Below are positions 26,150 through 33,360 of a stretch of 47,928 nucleotides of DNA, piece by piece. Source of the stretch: Nakamurella alba (GTDB lineage Bacteria; Actinomycetota; Actinomycetes; Mycobacteriales; Nakamurellaceae); NCBI RefSeq assembly GCF_009707545.1, contig NZ_WLYK01000020.1, forward strand, positions 1-47,928. Direction: 5' to 3'. A program made the position numbers and the translations under genes. The stretch's first letter is position 1. Each line of letters begins with the position of its first letter. The notes below the pieces were generated by a model. That model saw only the letters and a list, made by a program, of their open reading frames with translations, searched no databases and was not told the DNA's origin.

Positions 26150-27082
26150 TCACGGACCCTCGGCCAGGACCTCCTGGGCGGCCACGGCATCCGGGACGAC
26201 CAGCACCGGGACCGGCGCGTGCCGGACGATCTTCAGCGCCTTGGAGCCGAGGAACACCCGGGCCAAGGGCCCTTGCGAGGACGATCCGACCACCAGGATC
26301 TCACCGGGCTCCCAGTCGATCTCGTCCACCGCCTCGGACCAGCCGCGCCCGGTGCCCAGGGCGGTGGTGGTGCCGTCCGGCAGCCGGCCGTGCGCGGCCA
26401 GATCCTGTACCGCACGCTCCTGTGCCTGCAGCACCTGTGCGGTCCACTGGTCCAGCACGGCATCCTCGGCGCCGAAACCGATCTCGGGCGGGTACATGGT
26501 CCGGCCGCGGACCCCGAAGGTGGCGATCCGCAGCGGCACGCCGAGCCGGCGGGCCCAACCGGCAGTGGCGTCCAGCATGCCGGCGCAGTCGTCCGTGGCG
26601 GCGTAGGAGAAGGTGATCCGGCCGACGGTGCCGCCGGCGGCGTTGCGGTACCCGCGGGGGGCCACGGCGACCGGCATCGGGGACGAGTGCAGCAGCGGGT
26701 CGGCGGTGGCGCCGATGACCACCTGGCCCAGCGCGCCGTCCGGCGACGACCCGAGAACGATGAGGTCGCAACCGGTCTCCTGCGCCTGGGCGACCAGGGT
26801 GCGCGGGATGGACCGGCCGGGCACGGCGCGGACGTCGACCTCGAGATCCGGTGCCGCGATCGCCAGGTGCTCCCGGGCCCGGTTCGCGGCGACCTCGCCC
26901 TGCTGCCGGGACCAGTCGGCGAACTCGGCGTCCACCCGGGCCATCGACGGCGTGGACCACGGCTGCGGGACGACGGTGGCCACGACCAGCGGCTCGACGG
27001 TCCCGGACCGCGCCAGCTGCGCCCCGAGGTCCAGCGCCGCCCGGCCGCCTTTGTCGGGCAGGTAGCCGACCAGGATGCTCAC
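26150..27082 (-). CDS. Tandem universal stress protein (two UspA domains)
   Basis: A 310-aa protein of two UspA domains. The first (1-145) starts ILVGYLPDKGGRAALDLG and ends with VLGSSPDGALGQVVIGATAD...SPMPVAV. The second (155-300) ends VVGSSSQGPLARVFLGSKA...APVPVLVVP. Both carry the G-rich nucleotide-binding loop pattern, the second most clearly. Tandem USPs in actinobacteria respond to hypoxia and nutrient stress and may bind ATP. The GTG overlaps the stop of the permease gene by four bases, so the two are coupled and the USP may regulate transport. It converges with the EAL gene. Confidence 0.9.
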   Translation of the reverse strand: MSILVGYLPDKGGRAALDLGAQLARSGTVEPLVVATVVPQPWSTPSMARVDAEFADWSRQQGEVAANRAREHLAIAAPDLEVDVRAVPGRSIPRTLVAQAQETGCDLIVLGSSPDGALGQVVIGATADPLLHSSPMPVAVAPRGYRNAAGGTVGRITFSYAATDDCAGMLDATAGWARRLGVPLRIATFGVRGRTMYPPEIGFGAEDAVLDQWTAQVLQAQERAVQDLAAHGRLPDGTTTALGTGRGWSEAVDEIDWEPGEILVVGSSSQGPLARVFLGSKALKIVRHAPVPVLVVPDAVAAQEVLAEGP

Positions 27083-28563
27083 GGGAGCTTGCGCCCCTCG
27101 TGGATGATCGACGGGAGGCTCTTGCCGAGCACGGATCCCCGCCGTCCGCGGATCACGTAGTAGAGCAGTACCAGCAGGATCCAGCCGACGAAGACGAGGA
27201 TCGTCACCAGCCGCAGCCCGGCGATCAGGTACAGGCAGGCGGCGATGGTGATGATCGGGGTCACCGGGTAGCCGGGCACCTTGAACGGCCGGTGCAGGTT
27301 CGGCTCCCTGCGGCGCAGCACGATGATGCCGATGGAGACGATGGTGAAGGCGCCCAGGGTGCCGATCGAGGTGGACTCCCACAGGTAGTCCGACGGCACG
27401 AAGCCGGCGACCAGGGCGATCGCGATCGCCACCACCCAGGTGTTGAAGGTCGGTGTCAGGGTGCGCGGGTTCACCTTGGCGAACCGCTCGGAGATCAGGC
27501 CGTCCCGGCCGATGGCGAACAGGATGCGGGTCTGGCCGTACAGGGTCACCAGGGTGACCGAGAAGATCGAGATCACGGCGCCGGCGGCGAGGATCGTGGC
27601 CCAGACGTTGCTGCCGGTGACGTTCTGCAGGATCACCGCGAGTCCCGCGTCCTGCTGCTCGGCGGAGCCGAACTCCGCGGCCGGCTGGGTGCCGAGACCG
27701 GAGACGGCGACCAGGATGTAGAGCGTGGTCACGATGGTGAGCGCCAGCAGGATGGCCCGCGGCATCGTCTTCTGCGGGTTCTTCACCTCCTCGCCGGCGG
27801 TGGAGATTGCATCCAGGCCGATGAAGGTGAAGAAGATGATGCCGGCGGCCGCGGTGATGCCGGTGACGCCCTCCGGGGCGAACGGGGTGAAGTTGTCGGC
27901 GTTGAAGGCGGTGAAGGCGATGCCGACGAACATCACCAGCACACCGACCTTGATGACGACCATGATCGCGTTCAGCCGGGCCGACTCGCTGGCCCCGCGG
28001 ACCAGCAGGGTGGCGCACATCAGCACCAGCACCATCGCCGGCAGGTTGACGATGCCGGTCTCGCCGCCGTCCACCGGGATCGGCGCGCGGGAGAGCGCGT
28101 CCGGGATGCTGAAGCCGAACAGGTTGTCCAGCAGCGCGTTCAGGTAGCCGGACCAGCCGACGGACACCGCCGCCGTCGAGACCCCGTACTCCAGCAGCAG
28201 ACAGCCGGCCACCACCATCGCGATGATCTCGCCGAGGGCGATGTAGGCGTAGGAGTAGGTGGACCCGGAGACCGGGATCGCGGAGGCGAGCTCGGCGTAG
28301 CAGAACGCGGCGAGACCGGCCACCAGGCCGGCCAGCACGAAGGAGATGATCACCGAGGGCCCGGCGTCGGGGACCGCGTCCTGCAGGATGAAGAAGACGC
28401 CGGTGCCGACGGTCGCGCCGACGCCGAACATGGTGAGCTGGAACGTGCCGATCGTCCGCTTCAGGCCCGGGGTCCCCTCACCCCCGTGACCCTCCTCGGC
28501 CTCCGTGGACTGGACGCTCTTGCGGAGCCAGATCTGTTGCGACAGACGTGCGGGGCCGGTCAT
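27079..28563 (-). CDS. APC-superfamily amino acid permease (cationic amino acid transporter-like)
   Basis: A 494-aa transporter with about 12-13 helices. The first helix has FGVGATVGTGVFFILQ, the conserved GxG-type unwound segment that binds the substrate amine. FCYAELASAIPVSGSTYSYAY and FFTFIGLDAISTAGEEVKNPQKTMPRAI are family signatures of YfnA/CAT-type permeases, each seen in parts. It probably imports amino acids by proton coupling. The ATG at 28563 is preferred because GGGGGA lies 7 nt upstream; an ATG at 28578 is in frame. It forms a GTGA-overlapping operon with the universal stress protein. Confidence 0.93.
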   Translation of the reverse strand: MTGPARLSQQIWLRKSVQSTEAEEGHGGEGTPGLKRTIGTFQLTMFGVGATVGTGVFFILQDAVPDAGPSVIISFVLAGLVAGLAAFCYAELASAIPVSGSTYSYAYIALGEIIAMVVAGCLLLEYGVSTAAVSVGWSGYLNALLDNLFGFSIPDALSRAPIPVDGGETGIVNLPAMVLVLMCATLLVRGASESARLNAIMVVIKVGVLVMFVGIAFTAFNADNFTPFAPEGVTGITAAAGIIFFTFIGLDAISTAGEEVKNPQKTMPRAILLALTIVTTLYILVAVSGLGTQPAAEFGSAEQQDAGLAVILQNVTGSNVWATILAAGAVISIFSVTLVTLYGQTRILFAIGRDGLISERFAKVNPRTLTPTFNTWVVAIAIALVAGFVPSDYLWESTSIGTLGAFTIVSIGIIVLRRREPNLHRPFKVPGYPVTPIITIAACLYLIAGLRLVTILVFVGWILLVLLYYVIRGRRGSVLGKSLPSIIHEGRKLP

Positions 28564-28679
28564 GCGTGTTCCCCCCATCTCGTACGTGAACGCGATGCCC
28601 GGGGCGCCGGGAATTCAGGGAACCAATCAGAGAAACGGAGCGCGGTCAAGGGTCACCCGTTCGCGTGCCGCTGGTGTCG

Positions 28680-29288
28680 TCAGGGGAGTGGCACGTTGAA
28701 CGAGAGCAGGGCGGCGCGGCCGCCGGTGAACCGCAGCCGGGTGAGGGTGCCGTTGTCGAGCCGGGGCAGCACGATCCGGTAGTCGGCGAGCGGGATGCCG
28801 AGCAGCGAGCACAGCGCGAGCCGGAACAGCGTGTTGTGGGCGACCACCAGGACCCGGCCGTCGGGATGGGCGGCCACGATGCCCTGCAGTGCCGCCACCG
28901 CCCGGGCAGCCGCTCCCGCGGTGGGCTCCGCCTCCGGGAAGGCGCCGGCGACCGGGTCGGACTCGAACGCCCGGGCGACATCCGGCAGCTGCTCACGGAT
29001 CTCACCGATGGTGAGGCCCTCCGCGACCCCGAAGTGCACCTCCCGCAGGTCGTCGACGACCACCGGCTCGGCTCCCAGCGCGGCGGCGACCGGTGCGGCC
29101 GTCTCCCGGGCCCGGCGGACCGGGGAACAGTAGAACGCGTCCGGCCGGTGGGCGGCGGCCCAGGTCGCCAACTGCTCGGCCTGTCGCCGGCCGACGTCGT
29201 CGAGGTCGACGTCACTGCTGCCGGCATAACGGTTCTCGGCGTGCCAGACGGTCCTGCCGTGCCGGGAGAGGATCAGTTCGGTGCTCAC
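28680..29288 (-). CDS. Histidine phosphatase family protein (phosphoglycerate mutase-like)
   Basis: A 202-aa phosphatase. LILSRHGRTVWHAENRY supplies the phosphohistidine RHG motif and CSPVRRARET the second Arg. HFGVAEGLTIGEI follows, and VLVVAHNTLFR carries the second catalytic His. This is the branch acting on small phosphoesters or sugar phosphates rather than glycolytic mutase. The GTG start has GGAGA close upstream; longer in-frame sequence is antisense-like. It lies 85 nt downstream of the FGGY kinase on the same strand, suggesting a sugar-phosphate kinase/phosphatase pair. Confidence 0.88.
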   Translation of the reverse strand: MSTELILSRHGRTVWHAENRYAGSSDVDLDDVGRRQAEQLATWAAAHRPDAFYCSPVRRARETAAPVAAALGAEPVVVDDLREVHFGVAEGLTIGEIREQLPDVARAFESDPVAGAFPEAEPTAGAAARAVAALQGIVAAHPDGRVLVVAHNTLFRLALCSLLGIPLADYRIVLPRLDNGTLTRLRFTGGRAALLSFNVPLP

Positions 29289-29373
29289 GGTTCTCCGGTT
29301 CTCGGGTCTGGTGCGGGTCGGTGTGATGCCGTGGGTGGCGGGCGCCGGATGGCGGCGGGCTCGGACCGGGGAC

Positions 29374-30879
29374 TCACCCGACCAGCCACCCGCGGGTGCG
29401 CAGGGCCGCCTCGAAGGCGTCGTAGGAGTCGTCGAACCGAGCGGCCCTGACGGGGTCGGGGTGGTAGGTCCGACCCACCCGCACCATCCGCTCGGCCGTG
29501 GACGCGACCTCGCCCGGGCCCGCCGCGGCGAGAACCGCTGCGCCGACGCAGGCCTCGGAGCTCTCCATGATCCGGACCGGCACACCGAGCAGGTCGCAGC
29601 GGAGCTGGTTCCAGTACTCGTTCGCCGTGCTGCCGCCGGAGAAGCTGACCGGTCCGGCGACCTGTGCGCCGAGCGCGGCGAGCCGCCGGTAGGCGAGCCG
29701 CTCGGTGAAGGCGATGCCCTGGAGGATCGCGCCGAACCGGGCGGCCCGCCCCTCCGGGACCCCCTCACTGAAGCCCTCCGCGCCGGCGGCGGCGAACGGG
29801 AACCGCTCGCCGGCCGTCGTCAGCGGGTAGCAGACACCCGGGATCACCTCGAGATCCGCTGCCTCGGCCGTGATCCGACCCAGGTCGACGCCGGCGAACT
29901 CGCGGCCGACGATGCCGGCACCGATGTTGGAGGCGCCGCCCGGCAGCCAGCCGCCGTCCGGGCTGCGGTGGGCGTAGACGGCGCCGGTCGGATCGACGAG
30001 CGGCGCCGACGAGGTGCCCTTGATGACCAGCGTGGTGCCGAGGGCGGAGCTCCAGGTGCCCGGACGCAGCGCGCCGCCGGCGATCTGGGCGGCGCACCCG
30101 TCCGTGGTCCCGGCGCGCACCGGTGTTCCGGCCGGGATCCCGGTCTCCTCCGCGGCCCGGTCGCCGACCGTGCCGATCGGCGCCGACGGCAGTACCAGGC
30201 CGGGCAGTACGGCCGGGTCGATGCCGAGTGCGTCGAACACCGCCGTCGGCCAGGCGATGTCGACCAGGTCCGCACCGGTCTTCAGCGCCTGGTTGATGTC
30301 GGTGGGTGTGGCGAGGCCGGTCAGCCGGGAGTTGATGTGGTCGCCCTGGTGCACCACTCGCCCGCCGGTCGGGACGAGACCCGCTGCGAGCAGCCACATC
30401 ACGCGCGGCAGTGCCCAACTGCGCTGCAGGGTGATGCCGGCCCGTGCCCACACATCGGCCCCGGCGGCCGCGGCGGTCGGCGCCAGGTCACCGGCCCGGC
30501 CGTCGTCGTACATGATCCCCGGGGTCACCGGACGCAGGTCCGGACCCTCCACCAGCACCGTGCCCGAGGTGGCATCCACCGACACCCCGGCGATCGGGCG
30601 ATGGTCCCCGCTCTCCCGGACGCTCGCGATCACCTGCCGGCTGACCGCGCGGACCGCGGTCCACCAGTCGTCGGGATCCTGCTCGTGCCGGTCCCCCTCA
30701 CGCCTGCTCCGTAGTGGGTGGGTGGCGGTTGCGACGGTGCCGGCCGCTGTCGATCCGGGGCGGGCAGCCGTTCCCGGGTCGGCCGGCGCGTCGCCGATCG
30801 CCACCAGGGCCGCGCGGACCCCCTGGGTCCCGAGATCGATGCCCAGGTACAGGGCGTCGGGATCCGGTCGGTGCAGCAC
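29374..30879 (-). CDS. FGGY-family carbohydrate kinase
   Basis: A 501-aa cytosolic sugar kinase. The N-terminal actin-like ATPase motif LYLGIDLGTQGVRAALV is clear. SVDATSGTVLV and GIMYDDGRAGDL follow, then TTDGCAAQIAGGALRPGTWSSALGTT (phosphate 2 region, in parts). GGSTANEYWNQLRCDLLGVPV is the FGGY signature region. Family members phosphorylate xylulose, ribulose, glycerol and similar; the WYMYDD-like residues suggest the ribulokinase/xylulokinase side, but the substrate is not decidable. The GTG start has GGAGAG upstream. No isomerase or transporter is adjacent; the nearest sugar isomerase is the one at 41066, 11 kb away. Confidence 0.9.
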   Translation of the reverse strand: MLHRPDPDALYLGIDLGTQGVRAALVAIGDAPADPGTAARPGSTAAGTVATATHPLRSRREGDRHEQDPDDWWTAVRAVSRQVIASVRESGDHRPIAGVSVDATSGTVLVEGPDLRPVTPGIMYDDGRAGDLAPTAAAAGADVWARAGITLQRSWALPRVMWLLAAGLVPTGGRVVHQGDHINSRLTGLATPTDINQALKTGADLVDIAWPTAVFDALGIDPAVLPGLVLPSAPIGTVGDRAAEETGIPAGTPVRAGTTDGCAAQIAGGALRPGTWSSALGTTLVIKGTSSAPLVDPTGAVYAHRSPDGGWLPGGASNIGAGIVGREFAGVDLGRITAEAADLEVIPGVCYPLTTAGERFPFAAAGAEGFSEGVPEGRAARFGAILQGIAFTERLAYRRLAALGAQVAGPVSFSGGSTANEYWNQLRCDLLGVPVRIMESSEACVGAAVLAAAGPGEVASTAERMVRVGRTYHPDPVRAARFDDSYDAFEAALRTRGWLVG

Positions 30880-31101
30880 GTGCTCTCTCCTGCTGGGGTC
30901 CGGATCCCTGTCGGTGCTCCGGGCCCCGGGTCCGGGTCGGGTGTGGCCTCGGGGGCTGCCGCGGATGGGCCGGATGAGGTTACCGCGCCGGCCGCAGGTG
31001 TCGTTCCGGTCACAGCACCGTCAACGCGAGGTGTACCTGCGGTGTCGGTGCGATCGCCACGCGACACGCCCGGCGACGCGCCGACCGGGCGGAGGAATCA
31101 G

Positions 31102-31251
31102 TTGTCCACATGTGTCACGGCCCACACGCACCCTCTGACCTGGCTCGATACGCGCGGTCGCGAGAGATTTCCACGGGTTGTCCACCGAACCTGTGGACAG
31201 CGACCAGCGCAGACACGGATGCCTCAACACGGTGTCCACAGGGTGCCCACA
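31102..31251. promoter_or_regulatory. Cluster of DnaA-box-like sequences upstream of dnaB
   Basis: Within 150 bp there are TTGTCCACA (31102-31110, exact to the GC-rich actinobacterial consensus), TTGTCCACC (31178-31186), CTGTCCACA on the minus strand (31192-31200), GTGTCCACA (31232-31240) and a weaker GTGCCCACA (31243-31251). The 584-bp gap between the sugar kinase and dnaB otherwise has no gene I can support. A 16-bp palindrome GCAGGGA-GA-TCCCTGC lies at 31420-31435. Confidence 0.7.
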
Positions 31252-31463
31252 CCGGCTGCTGGCGGCCCGCCGGGCGGGGGCCTAGCGTCTCCCGGACGTC
31301 CGGGTCCGCCCGCCACCCGCTCGGGTCGGCAGCGGCTCCCGGGCGTTGTCGTGGCCCCGATGTACAACAGGGTGGCGTCGGTGGCGAGGCGTCACCGAGG
31401 TGTCGAGGCAGGGTGCCGAGCAGGGAGATCCCTGCGGGGGGCTGGGAGGAGGCGGTACCGGGC

Positions 31464-32861
31464 ATGGCAGTGGTCGACGACCGTTGGCAGGATGCGCCGC
31501 CGCGGGAACCGGGGGAGAGCCGTCCGTTCGAGCGGCAGCCACCGCAGGATCTCGCGGCGGAGCAGTCGGTGCTGGGCGGCATGCTGCTGTCCAAGGACGC
31601 GATCGCGGACGTGGTCGAGACCCTGACCACCGCCGACTTCTACAAGCCGGCGCACGCCCTGGTCTTCGACACCATCCTCGGGCTCTACGCCGGCGGCGAG
31701 CCGGCCGACGTCGTGACGGTGGCCGCGGAGCTGGACCGCTCCGGGTCGCTCGGCCGGGCCGGCGGATCGGTCTACCTGCACACGCTGACCTCGGCGGTGC
31801 CGACGGCGGCCAACGCGTCGTTCTACGCCCAGATCGTTGCCGAGAAGGCAGTGTTGCGCAGGCTCGTCGAGGCCGGTACCCGGATCGTGCAGCTGGGGTA
31901 CGGCGGCAACGAGGGCCAGGTCGGCGGGGGAGAGGTCGACGAGATCGTCGACCGGGCGCAGGCCGAGATCTACGAGGTGACGGAGCGGCGCACCACCGAG
32001 GACTACGTGGTCCTCGAGGAGCTGCTGCAGCCGACGATGGACGAGATCGACGCGATCGCCAGCCGCGGCGGTCAGTCCGCCGGTGTGCCCACCGGTTTCG
32101 CCGATCTCGATGCGTTGACCAACGGGTTCCACCCGGGTCAGATGATCATCGTCGCGGCCCGGCCGGGCGTCGGGAAGTCCACGCTGGCGCTGGACATCGC
32201 CCGCAACGCGTCGGTGAAGCACAAGATGGCCACCTGCATCTTCTCGCTCGAGATGTCCAAGACCGAGATCACCATGCGACTGCTGTCGGCGGAGGCGCAG
32301 ATCCGGCTGGCGCACATGCGTGCGGGCACGATGAGCGAGCAGGACTGGCAGCGGATCGTCCGCCGGATGAGCGAGATCTCCGATGCACCACTGTTCATCG
32401 ACGACTCGCCCAACATGACGATGATGGAGATCAGGGCGAAGGCGCGGCGGCTCAAGCAGCGCAACGACCTGAAGATGATCGTGCTCGACTACCTGCAGCT
32501 GATGACCTCGGGCAAGAAGGTAGAGTCGCGGCAGCAGGAGGTCTCCGAGTTCTCCCGGCAGATGAAGCTGCTGGCCAAGGAGCTCGAGGTGCCGGTGATC
32601 GCGATCAGTCAGCTGAACCGTGGGCCCGAGCAGCGTACCGACAAGCGGCCCATGCTCTCGGATCTCCGGGAGTCCGGCTCGCTGGAGCAGGACGCGGACA
32701 TGGTCATCCTGGTCAACCGGCCCGACGCCTGGGAGTCCGACGATCCGCGGGCGGGTGAGGCCGACCTGATCATCGCCAAGCACCGGAACGGCCCCACCAC
32801 CACCATCTCCGTGGCCCACCAGCTCCACTACTCCCGCTTCACCGACCTCGCGCAGCAATAG
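31464..32861 (+). CDS. dnaB: Replicative DNA helicase DnaB
   Basis: A 465-aa hexameric helicase that unwinds DNA at the fork. The N-terminal domain begins QDLAAEQSVLGGMLL and a linker follows. The RecA-like domain has Walker A ARPGVGKST, CIFSLEMSK, Walker B-like IVLDYLQLM, AISQLNRGPEQR and an arginine-finger region SDLRESGSLEQDAD. Length fits an intein-free protein, unlike several mycobacterial DnaBs that carry inteins at the Walker motifs. GGAGGAGG lies 11 nt before the ATG. Upstream lie several DnaA-box-like sequences. Separated from rplI by about 9 kb of other genes. Confidence 0.97.
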   Translation: MAVVDDRWQDAPPREPGESRPFERQPPQDLAAEQSVLGGMLLSKDAIADVVETLTTADFYKPAHALVFDTILGLYAGGEPADVVTVAAELDRSGSLGRAGGSVYLHTLTSAVPTAANASFYAQIVAEKAVLRRLVEAGTRIVQLGYGGNEGQVGGGEVDEIVDRAQAEIYEVTERRTTEDYVVLEELLQPTMDEIDAIASRGGQSAGVPTGFADLDALTNGFHPGQMIIVAARPGVGKSTLALDIARNASVKHKMATCIFSLEMSKTEITMRLLSAEAQIRLAHMRAGTMSEQDWQRIVRRMSEISDAPLFIDDSPNMTMMEIRAKARRLKQRNDLKMIVLDYLQLMTSGKKVESRQQEVSEFSRQMKLLAKELEVPVIAISQLNRGPEQRTDKRPMLSDLRESGSLEQDADMVILVNRPDAWESDDPRAGEADLIIAKHRNGPTTTISVAHQLHYSRFTDLAQQ

Positions 32862-32914
32862 GCGAGGCAGGGCGGTGGCTCCGGTCGCAGGCTCTTACGT
32901 CCGGTGGGACCGGG

Positions 32915-33000
32915 CCTGACCCGGGCGACGACCTGAGCCCGGCGACAGTCTGAATCGGGCGCCAGCCTGAGCCGGGTCATGATCTGAGCGTGGCAGAGAC
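32915..33000. repeat. Degenerate 17-18 bp tandem repeat after dnaB
   Basis: Five imperfect units start CTGACCCGGGCGACGA, CTGAGCCCGGCGACAGT, CTGAATCGGGCGCCAGC, CTGAGCCGGGTCATGAT and CTGAGCGTGGCAGAGAC. They begin 54 bp after the dnaB stop. No ORF with recognisable content runs through them. Confidence 0.6.
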
Positions 33001-33360
33001 CCGGGCGGGGTGCTCCGAGCCGGGGAGTTCCGGGCGACCATCAGGCCGGCCGGATCCTGGGCCCTCCACCCTGTGCGGGGTGCGAGAACTGCGGCCGCGC
33101 TGCGTGCGACCTGCCGGACGGCGTCGACCCGGACCTGCAGGGTGTCAGGATGCCGTCGCCGGTGGCAGGGTGCCGTCGCCGATCCTGCCGCCCGTGAGCC
33201 CGGTCACCACCGCTGCGGCGGGCATCCCGCGGACACCGGCTGTTCGCCTGCCGCTCACCCGGGGAACAGCACCGCGTTGCTTCGCCACCGGAACCTTCGG
33301 GACGGGACTTGACCTCGTCCTTACTTCCGAGGCCGGGCCCACGGACGATCGCACCTCTCG
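33001..33360. other. Intergenic stretch before the anchored propeller gene
   Basis: No supported gene. TGCCGTCGCCG occurs twice with a 20-bp period (33151, 33171), and GGCAGG (33164) can pair with CCTGCC (33184). TTGACC at 33309 may belong to the downstream promoter, but a matching -10 is not clear. Confidence 0.4.

Noticed and set aside
31102..31251. Declaring the dnaB box cluster the chromosome origin
   Set aside because: Origins in this group lie beside dnaA/dnaN, which are not in the window, and no AT-rich unwinding element accompanies the boxes.
31464..32861. Intein in DnaB
   Set aside because: Walker A and the downstream motifs are contiguous and the protein has normal length.
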